From the NCBI GenBank assembly GCA_963691705.1, contig OY829539.1, positions 19,018,407-19,082,406 of the forward strand: a stretch of DNA of 64,000 bases, read 5' to 3'. The stretch comes from Viola odorata (taxonomy: Eukaryota; Streptophyta; Magnoliopsida; Malpighiales; Violaceae). Both the position numbers and the translations under genes were made by a program. The notes beneath the pieces are model-generated. The model was not told the origin of the DNA. It was given only the letters and a program-made list of their open reading frames with translations, and searched no databases. This document shows positions 55,214-64,000 of the stretch, in pieces (the first letter of the stretch is position 1; the number at the start of each line of letters is the position of its first letter).

Positions 55214-58200
55214 TGTCGCGCCCCCGAAAATAACAAAAAAATTAATTCGCGAGTGTGCAACGAACTTGAGACCTTCAGATGCTCGGCATAAACAGATGCC
55301 TCGCATCATGCAATGAAGTCACCACCCTAATTTTGTTGCTAGGTTTAGGGAACCTTAATAGTCATAGCATAAAAAATAAAATAAATAAAAAACTAAAGGC
55401 ACAAAAAGGGGGTTTGAACCCCAGACAAAGGTTCGGGGTCGTATTATGGTCTCGGGAAGGTGTTAGGCACCCGAGTCACATCCGAAAATGGTTACCGGTT
55501 GATGAGAGAGGTGTTTAAAAGGTGTTTAATAAAATACGTTTTGAAAGGGGGTCCTTAGAGGAATCGTCACTTTAGTCTTTTCCACAATCGGGACCGTTCA
55601 GGAATAACTGATCGTTGGACCGATCGTTTATCCCTGACCGTAGCTTGATGGGACTGAATTTTCCGTAAGACTGAATGAGCGCCCTCTATTTCATCATCGG
55701 ACTTATGCATGATTAAATTAATTACTACATGATTCTATCATGGATAGCTTAACAGAGTACAGATTAGATGAGAGGTTTTGAAATGATAAACTGATGTGGG
55801 AATGAAGCCACCACGTACATGCAGTCAATACAAGCGAAAGGTTAAAACCAAATGAACATGGCATTTTTAAGCAAGCCTTTAAACACGTTGTTCATGTGGG
55901 TTGATTTAAATCCTAGCAACTCTATATATCATGCGTATGATTGATATTTACGGAAAGCCTTGAATAAATAAAAGGGAATGAAAGGCATACTTTCAAGCGA
56001 AGCTTTGAATTTAAAACCTACAAAAAGAGAGTGTTAGTGATAGCTCGAAAAATAAATAAGCAATTTACGAATGCGAGAATTTAAATAATGACTAGATGCG
56101 TACGAAATTTTAAATGCTGATTTGGCGTATGCGAGAAATGATGATTTGACGCATACGAAAATTAAATGATGATTTGATAAGTGCAGAAAATTTAAATGCG
56201 GATTTGCCGAGTGCGAGATTTTAAATGATGACTTAATGCATACGAGAATTTAAATGTTGTTTTGATGTGTGCGAAAATTAAATAATGACTTGATAAAGAG
56301 CGGAATTTAGATGATGACGGTTGATAAGTGCAAAAATTAAATAATGACAGTTGACAAGTGCGAGAATTTTAAATGCTGACATTGACAAGTGCGAGAATTT
56401 AAATGCTGATTTGACAAAAAAATTGAGTGATGATTTGACAAAAAATTAAAGATTTGATATTTGCAGAAATTAAGCTGTTGACGATTTGCAGAAAATAAAA
56501 CAGTTGATATTGCAGAAATTTAAACAAGTGATATTGCAGAAATTTAAACAAGTTGATATTGCAGAAAATAAACAGGTTGATATTTGCAGAAAATAAACAG
56601 TTTGATATTTGCAGAAAATAAACAGTTGATATTTGCGACCAACCATGTAGGCGGTAAATTGAATTTAAATTGCCGAAAGTAAATTGCGGAAAATTAAAGT
56701 GCGAAGAATTTAAACAGTTGATAGGTACAGAAAATTAAAGTGTTAGTACGAAAAATAATCATACGAAGCATATGAATATTTTTACGAAAATGCGATCCGA
56801 GATCTCGGAAAAATGAAGATGGGCTGGGCCCATTTAAAAAAAGGCAAAGGAAATGGGCCAGGAATAGTTCCTGGCCCAAGAAAATGAAAGAATGGTGATG
56901 GGCCAAGCCCATCACCTTTCTTCCTTCTTCCGCGTGGGCCAAGCCCACGCATGACACTATTCACCTTCTTCAAGCCTTGGTCGCCGACACTACCGCCGGC
57001 GGCCAAGCTCCGGCCACCTGTGGCCGAAACGAAAAACCTTCGTACCGAGATGCTCGTCTCCTCGACGGCTTCCCGACCGTATGAACCACGAATTTTATTT
57101 TAAACCGTACCGAGTTTCATTTCAAAAAACAACGAAACTGTTAATTCCCGAAAACTAATTAATTCAAAAGCATGTATTTAATCTACAACATGTATACGAA
57201 TTAATGGCATAAAAACTAGAAATTTATTTGATCCAAACAATGCTAAATGAATTAAAGAAATAAAAATGTATAAAAACGAAGAAAAGAAAAGCTTCAAGAA
57301 GCTTACTGCTAAGCTTGAACTGTGACGATCGATGCTCTACATGAGCTATCAATCAATGAGGGAGAAGAAGCAAGGTTGCTTGAGTGATTTTGGTACCGTT
57401 TGAACGTTGAGGGGAGCTTCGTATTTATAGGCCAAGGATCGCGTGGGTGAAGGACGCGGCGGCGCGCGTGGTTGGGTCGGACATGTAGGTGGCGGAGCTA
57501 AGGGTCGTGAGGTGGCGAGGCTAGGGCTGCGTGATGATGGTTGACGGGACAGGAAGCGACGGGAGCAAGCAGCTCGGAGGATTGCTCTGTCGCTTCCACG
57601 GTGCATGTGCACCATGCACCATAAATTGTCAACCGTTGATCTGGTTGACTTTCCTTGGTTGACCAGATCAACGGTTATGATTAAATGGCCCTTTAAGTCT
57701 ATTTAAATGGCCTCGATCTAATTTCGGGAACAAACGTTCTGAATTTTCGAGTCGAAAGTGCCAGCGCGTAGAGAAAAATACGGCGAGTTTAACCGTCTAT
57801 AGCGAATAACGAGAATTTTCTGTTTAACGTGTTTATTTTCTCATTCGGAAACATGAAATGTTTGGATGAAAAATAAATGACGTTATGACGAAAATTACGC
57901 GAAACGTTCTTGGTCGATGTGAACGAAAAAAAGAGTAGGAACTAGTTGATGGAAAATATTCCAAGTTCGAGCTATTGTCCGAGCGAACTTACTCGGGTCC
58001 AGTAAAAGCTTGAACAAAAATAATAAAAAAAATGTGAAAAATACTAAAAATCCTAAAATTCGTGTGATGACCTAAAATGAAGAAATAACTAGCAAACGAC
58101 TAACGGATAATTAAAAATGTGATTTTTAAGGCTAAAAATATTAATGATAATAATAACGAAAATACGTGACTGAAAATTAAAAACGCGATTTCGAACGCTG

Positions 58201-58284
58201 ACGATGATAGAAATGCGATGAGAATTGAAAAATGCTAATGACGGTAAATTAATTAAAAATGACGTCAAAATTCGGGTATCAACA
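55214..58284 (-). repeat. 5' LTR of the Ogre-like element
   Basis: It is the partner of 5551-8724, about 100 bp shorter from several small deletions. A TATA box lies at 57422-57429 on minus. The GGCTG duplication follows. Confidence 0.92.
57422..57429 (-). promoter_or_regulatory. TATA box of the Ogre-like 5' LTR
   Basis: TATAAATA lies on minus in the context CCTATAAATACGAAG, identical to the left copy. Confidence 0.65.
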
Positions 58285-59694
58285 GGCTGGTTGCACTTCT
58301 CTCTTCCGCGTGGGCTGGCGCAACAGCCCATCTCCCTCTCTTACTTGGGCCAGAGACAAGCCCATCTCTCCTCTCCCTTTCTCACGCGCATGGGCCACGT
58401 TTGGCATGGCCTAACACCACAAGCCCGTGCCCTACTCACCTTCTTCTTCCTTGCGTCGCCGGTGCTCCTGCCGGCGACCAAGGTCCGATAAACTGCAACG
58501 AAATAGAAAAGTTTTTCGACCAAAATAATCGTCTCAACTACAAAAATTTAATCATAGAAAAACATAAAATTAATTCAAACAAAACAACCCTCAATTAATT
58601 CAAAAATGAGTTTAAACTAATTAAATAAAAAGCTCAAAATTGCCCCAAAATGACCATTGATTAACGGAATTAAAGCATTGTAATTATTTTAAAGATCAAA
58701 TAGAGTTTATTTAAAATCAAAACATCCATTTATCTTTGAAAACACGAACAAAGAATGTTTTTTTGAAAGAAAACGCGTATAAACGCTTAAAAAACTTTGA
58801 ACTGGAGTAACTTCAACCCGAAGGTTGAAGTAAGCAATTGCTCGTGATAGAGAGCAGATGCTAGAGAAGGAGAGAGTGTTCGTGAATTGGCGAAGAGAAA
58901 CGTTCCTGCAAGCTTGCTATTTATAGGGAGGGTAAGTCGGTTGAACGGGGATGACGTGTCGACGAGCAGCGGTTGGGAATGGTTGTGTGGCTGAGGATTG
59001 TTGGCGAGGCTCAAGGCTGCTGGTCGTGTAGGAATGACGATCAAGGGAGAACTTGGCGGCCAAGGAAGAAGCAGTGGCGTCTCTGTTCGCAGAAGCCAAA
59101 GGCGATGAATGACGTGGAAAATAAGAGGGTCGTTTGATCTTGGTTGACTTTCAAAGTCAACCAGATCAAAGGTGGTGATGAATATTGACCTCTCCCTTTG
59201 ATTTTCTTAGTTCAAGCCGATGGTACGAGCAATGTCGCCTGCAAATGCAGTAAAACTCAAACCAAAAATGCTAAAACGTAGAATAAAATGGAAGAAAGCA
59301 ATTAGCGTACAGTAAGCGACGAAAAGTTCGTTGTATCGCTCGATAAAAATTCACTTCTAAATGACAAAAGTTTGAACATGAAAAATGCTAAAAATAAAAA
59401 TTTGAACGAAAGGCAAAGAGATAGTGAGAGCTTAGAAAAATAATAAAAATAAGTAGCTAATAAGAGAAATTGTTCGACCATTGGTTTCGAGAATTTTACT
59501 CGGAACCGATATGAGTTCAAACGGAAAAGTGATAAAAATGTGAAAAAGTATAGAATAAAATTTAGATGACATTAAGCGTAAAAATAAATAACAGATTGAC
59601 GAAAAATAGATGGAAGTGTGATTTTAGAAAATTGACGACAAAAATGTGAAAAATATTTTGACGAAAAATTAAAATCAAAAATCAGATAGCAACA
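58285..59694 (-). repeat. Solo LTR of an Ogre-like family, right part
   Basis: It continues 4807-5550 after the Ogre-like insertion (its first five bases are the GGCTG duplication) and ends AGCAACA at 59694. The Ogre-like LTR resembles it in motif order. A minus-strand TATAAATA lies at 58918-58925. Confidence 0.85.
58918..58925 (-). promoter_or_regulatory. TATA box of the solo LTR
   Basis: TATAAATA lies on minus (CCCTATAAATAGCAAG). Confidence 0.6.
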
Positions 59695-60159
59695 GTATCC
59701 CATGCTTCCTTGAGATTATCTTGCAATTCATCCACGCTAATTCCGGTGGTGGTAAGTGCCTCATTCAGTTCTCTAATATTTGCCTTCTCTAGCAGCTCAT
59801 CAAGATTTCCATGAGGGTCACCCTCTTTCTCTGGGGTTCGACCTTCCAAAAAGTCTCCTTTTTAACTGTGCTTCTAGCGCCTCCACGCGTCACACCCGTT
59901 CCGCAAAGAGACGAAACGTTTCCACATTCTCTTCAACAGAGAAATCATTATCGGCGCTTTCACCTTTAAACATTTCATCGTATTGGGTCAGACGGGATTC
60001 TAGCATCTCAATGCGTATATCCCTCTCAAGTATTTGTTCCAATGTTACTTGTGGCTGCGAGGAGCCAACACCTAGAGTCCTCTGACTCTGTATCCATGCA
60101 TCAATCGCATTCACGCGATTCTCTAGTTCAGTGCACCTGACTTTCGAAGTCTTTGCCAT
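59695..60159 (-). pseudogene. Chromovirus gag, N-terminal part
   Basis: It starts MAKTSKVRC at 60159, just inside the 5' LTR, and is helical and charged (CTELENRVNAIDAW). A stop at 59890 (TGA) interrupts it. The same frame then runs to the GTATC duplication, where the solo LTR broke it, and continues at 4801. The interruption is exact. Confidence 0.75.
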
Positions 60160-60191
60160 CTCAAAGAAGTTGAAATAGCTCCGCTATCAAC

Positions 60192-60630
60192 TGTCACGGA
60201 CTAATCCTTTGGAAGCCAAAGGGATTAGGTTCGTGCGGCGTTCACGCACTCTCTCTACTGAACCAGCCTTTCACACACACCTTAGACCCGCATCACCAGG
60301 GAATATAAGGTTAGAACCACAATAGGGCCATTATAGTTTATCATAGGCATAACATCGAGCAAACACATAGACAATAGGGCATACAATCATGAAAGACATC
60401 ACTTCATTGAATAAGCATGATATTACAGACAAAGGCCAAAAAGGTCGCAGACTAAGGGGGCGCCCACACAAGGTCGACTCAAACACCCTTCCAATGAATA
60501 ACCGAGCCCACGGCACAAAGGGACTGATTACTCACTTCCCCAACCTGAAAACAAAGATTGCCCGTAAGCTCTCATTAAGGTTAAGCGGCCATGGGTGTGA
60601 ACATGCCCTGAACGAGCTTAGACCTTAACA
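60192..60630 (-). repeat. 5' LTR of the outer chromovirus
   Basis: It is the partner of 139-577. On minus it is followed by TTGATAGCGGAGC, which is reminiscent of the initiator-methionine type primer site but imperfect. Confidence 0.9.
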
Positions 60631-61469
60631 GTCAGCGCCCGTGCGCTGCGTGACCATCGTGTGTGCCTCTACTCCACACAAAACCTCACAATTAGCTTCT
60701 CAACAAAAGCAGGTGAAAGTTGACACTCTTTACACCTAATTTTATTTATAAAGACTGTCTATCTTACTAAAATTGAAAATTTACACAAATAAATAAATCT
60801 TAATTTTTTTCCTTTATAGTACAACTCTAAACTTCCTATCTAGACTTGCACAATAAATTAAATTTCCTACTAAATAAGAAACCTTAACTATTTCTCTTAC
60901 AATCACAATTTGAAATTTTCTATCTTAATTACACAATTAATTCCCATCTATAATTTAATAATTAAAGAAAAAAATAACACGTGTGAAAATTAATTAAAAT
61001 ACTAATATATTTGAATATTTTTAAAACCAGAGGATCATATATTATAGAATTCCTTGATGTTGCTGTGCCTCTCCGTCCGTCCGAGGTCCGAAAGTATCCA
61101 TTATAAGATTAATTCACATGTTTTATGACAATACCTTGAATTAGAGAGCATTGGCCTTGTCATTTTTAAGGAGGTGATTTCATATTTTTGAATTCAACCT
61201 CGTGAAGTCGTGATTTTCTTTCCAGATTCTTTTATCCACAAAAATCAATTCTCAAGTGTCAATTGTTAGTTATAAATCAAATGTCTTTCTTGTGTGAGCA
61301 CTAATATTTTTCGTACTATTTTAGTCCATTAAAAATTAAAATGCTTATAGTAAATAATTTATCTACGTACAAATATAGAATATGCACATTCCTTAAGTAA
61401 CAAGAGTATTGCATTCAAATGATAAATTGCTTTTAACTTTCACCGGCCCATTATCCTTTCTGCCTTTAC
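60631..61469. other. Host intergenic DNA
   Basis: AT-rich sequence without open frames of note. No gene or repeat was identified. Confidence 0.5.
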
Positions 61470-61631
61470 TAGTAAAATTTGGGTAGATCATGATCTAGCT
61501 ACATTATGATGTAGGATGATGACACGTGTCCAAAAGTGTCAAGAATAGTGGTATTCTAGTACTATTTGAGGCACGTGTCATCATCCTAGATCATGATGTA
61601 GGTAGATCATGATCTACCCAAGTTTTTTCCC
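61470..61631. mobile_element. Small palindromic MITE, probably Mutator-type
   Basis: The two ends are inverted: GGGTAGATCATGATCTAG near the left end and its near-complement TAGATCATGATCTACCC near the right, with inverted similarity continuing for about 50 bp (to GATGATGACACGTG). TGCCTTTAC is present on both sides (61461-61469 and 61632-61640), a 9-bp direct repeat as expected for Mutator-like elements. There is no coding capacity. Confidence 0.65.
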
Positions 61632-61640
61632 TGCCTTTAC

Positions 61641-61977
61641 GGATAGTATAACTTTCGTTGTCCCCATTACTTTTAACATAAATTTCACATTTATCTTTAA
61701 TTTTATTAGGGAAATGTAATGTTATTCCACATTTTGTATTTTCTGACTATCTAATCTAATGTTACGGTGTTTTTTTAAAAAAAATTGTATAATCTTTATT
61801 GCTTAAAAGTATTACTTTATTCATTTTTCATCAACAAATGCAATGAAAAGAACGGAAAAGCCAAATGTAAAGAAGCAAAAGTAATCATTAAGTAGGACAT
61901 AATCCCAATTAAATGACCTAATAAGTTATTATTATTTTTTATTACTTCTTTAATTATCATTAATTTTGGTTAATTTA
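61641..61977. other. 3' flank of the germin-like pseudogene
   Basis: AT-rich. The segment about 61836-61905 (CAAATG...AAAGAAGCAAAAGTAAT, ACATAATCCCAA) reappears after the second germin-like gene at about 63602-63681. Confidence 0.5.
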
Positions 61978-62871
61978 TTAGATAATACTATCCTCAAAGA
62001 ATTTCTTCTTAAACTCAATTACAGTTTTTTTGTCTAATCAAAAAGATCTAGTAAGAACATCGGGATTCATGGATGACCTTGTTCCAAAAGTCGACTCCCC
62101 TACAAAACTGAATCCAGGGTTTTGGTTATTGAAACCACCGAAAATAACTCCTAGCTTTTTAGAGATATTGAGTTGGAAGTGAACAAACCCGATTAGGAAA
62201 ACGAAAACATCTCCGAAATGTAGTATTTTAGTGATGAAACGACTATCTCCAGATATGATAAAACTAGAATAGAAGACACTTTCAGCAATATATAAGACCT
62301 CGGTCGCACGAGGGTTGGTGTGGGGTGGGACGCCGCCGCCATTGGGTGCAAAGTCAAGGCGGAGGAAAGTTGAGCCAAAAATGTTCAGGCCTGAAAGTAA
62401 GTCAACACCTATTGTAGTCTTGTTAAATCCATACACACATTATTTGTGTCGAATGGAATGTTTAGGTCTGAAAATAAAAAATCGTCTGTTGTGGTAAGCT
62501 TTGGGTCCTTGCATACATTCCCGTTCAAAAACACTGCACAAGTGAAAATAATATCAATTAGCAAACATTTAAAAAGACAAACCTATAAACAAACATGTAA
62601 AACAGACGACTTATGTCATTGTGTCGTGGCATAGATATACATATATAGCTCCAAATCTGATCATATATATATCAAGGAAAATTACTAATTTTATTAGCAA
62701 TAATTTGTTAACAAATAAAAGGATAATTAAAGTATTAATTATAGTACCAGGTTGTTTAGGATCATTGACGGCAACACAGTAGTCTTGAAGGGAGTGGGGA
62801 TCGTAGGCGGAGGCGATGGAGGAAGCTAGAGCCAAAACGGCAAGAGCTACAAGAATTTGGGCACTTTTCAT
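61978..62871 (-). pseudogene. Germin-like protein gene, broken
   Basis: Exon 1 (62871-62748) encodes a signal peptide (MKSAQILVALAVLALASS, predicted cut after IASA) and DYCVAVNDPK. An intron (GT at 62747, AG ending 62534) leads to exon 2 with FLNGNVCKDPK and the cupin. Defects: an extra dinucleotide in a TG run at about 62433-62438 shifts the frame; the germin box reads PPHTNPRATE, losing the second metal-binding His; and TGA at 62038-62040 removes about 19 residues before the ancestral TAA (61978-61980). The third His (VHFQLN) is kept. Germin-like proteins are secreted, manganese-binding cell-wall proteins. The long frame starting upstream of the true ATG is ignored. Confidence 0.85.
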
Positions 62872-62930
62872 GGTGATACAAGAAGGATTGCTGGAGATTT
62901 TGGTGAGGAATATTGCTTGCGACGCGTATG

Positions 62931-62938
62931 AATTTATA
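62931..62938 (-). promoter_or_regulatory. TATA box of the germin-like pseudogene
   Basis: CCTATAAATTC on minus lies 60 bp before the ATG at 62871. Confidence 0.6.
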
Positions 62939-63128
62939 GGTATGAATGTATTGACTAGTCTAATCAAGTTACGTCTTGCCACACGACATCATTGCTACTA
63001 CTGATGTTTTTGAACTTTCCGAGAAGCCAAGTCCGACATTTATCTTCATTTCTTCCCTATGCCGACCCATCTTAATTTATTTTTTAATTTAGGAGGAGCT
63101 CGAGTACCAAGTAACTACCAAATACCAC

Positions 63129-63173
<45 letters not shown>

Positions 63174-63744
63174 CATATTAGAAAGAAAACTGCTGAACGA
63201 ATGCAAAAAATGTGTAAAATGAAGAGAATATTTTTTTTTCTTGTTTAAATTGGTTAAATGTAAAAGAGATAAACTATTTTTTTTCATCAGGTATATGCAT
63301 GAAGAAAAACTACATATATTATTTTAATTTTTTTATAGGCAGAGAATAAATTCGAATTTAAAACCGAGTTTTTAGTAGTATCTTTGCCATCAATAAAACG
63401 ATTAAAAAATTATATGCCTATTGATATGTATTTATTTTTTAACAATAACATTTTTATTAGCTGATGTTTATGAAAAAAAATTATCATATTAATGTTGTTA
63501 CCATTCGTAAATTACCACTTCATAAAAAATATTATTATACATACCTGCGAATCAATCATATCAAGGTAAATCCTGGATAAATTTTTATTTTATCTTTACA
63601 TTAACAAATGTAAAGCAAAAGTAATACACAAGCAAGCCGACTAGACGGCTCCTGAGCGAGTTCATTTATTACATAATCCCAACATTACAATAATAGTTAC
63701 TCTTTATAAATTTATTGATTTTTTAAAGTTCATGTGCTTCTTAA
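62939..63744. other. Intergenic region between the two germin-like genes
   Basis: AT-rich. It contains the promoter of the first copy, the ATT microsatellite (63129-63172) and the 3' flank of the second copy. Confidence 0.5.
63129..63172. repeat. ATT/TTA microsatellite
   Basis: About 14-15 uninterrupted trinucleotide units, likely polymorphic. Confidence 0.9.
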
Positions 63745-64000
63745 TTATGGAGTTTCAATAAACGGCTCATTAAGAAATTTTTTCTGAAGATTAATCACAG
63801 CTTTTTTGTCTAATCTGAAAGATTTGGTGAGAACATCCGAGTTCATGGATGGATTTATTGTAAAAGTTGACTCCCCCAAGGGAATGACTCCAGGATTTTG
63901 GCTATTGAAACTACCAAAGATAACTCCCGGTTTTTTGGAGATATTGAGTTGAAAGTGAACAAGCCCGATTGGAAAAACGAAAACATCTCCGGGACGCAGT
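63745..64000 (-). CDS. Second germin-like protein gene, 3' part only
   Basis: The C-terminal 84 codons end with TAA at 63745-63747; the 5' part lies beyond the window. It has GDVFVFPIGLVHFQLN with the third metal-binding His, VIFGSFNSQNPG and NPSMNSDVLTKSF, then RLDKKAV where the first copy has its premature stop (AGA here versus TGA there). No defect is visible in this part. It is the same orientation and close relative of the gene at 61978-62871, so this is a tandem cluster. Confidence 0.85.
   Translation of the reverse strand, partial: LRPGDVFVFPIGLVHFQLNISKKPGVIFGSFNSQNPGVIPLGESTFTINPSMNSDVLTKSFRLDKKAVINLQKKFLNEPFIETP

Larger units (their letters stand above)
5551..58284 (-). mobile_element. 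Ogre-like (Tat lineage) LTR retrotransposon with nested insertions
   Basis: The element is bounded by LTRs at 5551-8724 (3174 bp) and 55214-58284 (3071 bp), with TG...CA ends and a GGCTG duplication. Read on the minus strand it has a primer binding site, ORF1 (54681-52954), gag (52168-49801), then a block of Athila origin instead of protease-RT-RNase H, then its own integrase (30340-29621 continuing at 13433-13183), a long repeat-rich noncoding tail and a polypurine tract. Giant LTRs, an extra ORF before gag and a long 3' tail are known traits of Ogre elements. All genes are damaged. TatA and TatB are inserted within it. The LTRs differ at about 4% of positions in their first 500 bp (by eye), plus indels. 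Confidence 0.88.
139..60630 (-). mobile_element. Outer chromovirus (Ty3/Gypsy), old and interrupted
   Basis: A minus-strand Ty3/Gypsy element is bounded by two 439-bp LTRs (139-577 and 60192-60630) that begin TGTCAC and end TTAACA on the plus strand. Reading leftward from the right LTR gives the gag start (60159), a 54.9-kb interruption (4802-59694), the rest of gag, then protease, RT, RNase H, integrase and a chromodomain-like tail next to the left LTR. By eye the LTRs differ at about 29 of 439 positions, the highest divergence in the window, so this is the oldest layer. Every coding segment has stops or frame breaks, so it is non-autonomous. The flanks (134-138 GCTAG, 60631-60635 GTCAG) are not a perfect 5-bp duplication. 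Clade assignment within chromoviruses is not attempted. Confidence 0.88.

Noticed and set aside
62872..62982. Upstream extension of the germin-like exon 1
   Set aside because: The signal peptide starts at the ATG at 62871, and the TATA box (62931-62938) lies inside the extension.

Overview
This is plant nuclear DNA, probably from a eudicot (inferred). About 60.5 of the 64 kb is one nested stack of LTR retrotransposons. Only the right end (about 60.6-64.0 kb) looks like host sequence, and it carries two tandem germin-like protein genes, one broken and one cut by the window edge. I saw no rRNA, tRNA, CRISPR or bacterial-type feature.

The stack, from outside in, has all coding strands on minus. 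(1) An old chromovirus (Ty3/Gypsy with chromodomain) spans 139-60630, with 439-bp LTRs. (2) Its gag is split by a solo LTR, 4807-5550 plus 58285-59694, with target duplication GTATC. (3) That solo LTR is split by an Ogre-like Tat element, 5551-58284, with LTRs of about 3.1 kb and duplication GGCTG. (4) In the Ogre-like element the protease-RT-RNase H part is replaced by an Athila-like block, about 30340-49800, that has no LTRs. (5) Two related Tat elements are inserted deeper: TatA (13439-29615, duplication ATTGT) in the Ogre-like integrase, and TatB (31196-46549, duplication CATAC) in the Athila-like ORF. LTR divergence counted by eye falls from about 6.6% (outer) to about 4% (Ogre-like, TatA) and 1.4% (TatB), which agrees with the nesting order.

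The most interesting content is in TatA and TatB. Besides the minus-strand gag-pol (retropepsin, RT, RNase H, a second archaeal-type RNase H, integrase), each carries on the opposite strand, between the pol end and the 3' LTR, a cluster of four plus-strand genes (called aORF1-4 here). aORF1 and aORF2 are small, single-exon and open in both elements. aORF3 and aORF4 are paralogues of one another: an N-terminal region resembling the 'putative gypsy type transposon' family, then short introns and a coiled-coil C-terminus. Several of these genes have their own TATA box, and aORF3 and aORF4 have a CACGTG motif upstream in both elements. Introns can persist in a retrotransposon only if they lie antisense to the genomic RNA, as these do. 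TatB has a 1329-codon uninterrupted pol and is the youngest element here.

The host part holds a probable Mutator-type MITE (61470-61631), a germin-like pseudogene (61978-62871) and the 3' end of a second germin-like gene (63745-64000), all in AT-rich intergenic DNA.
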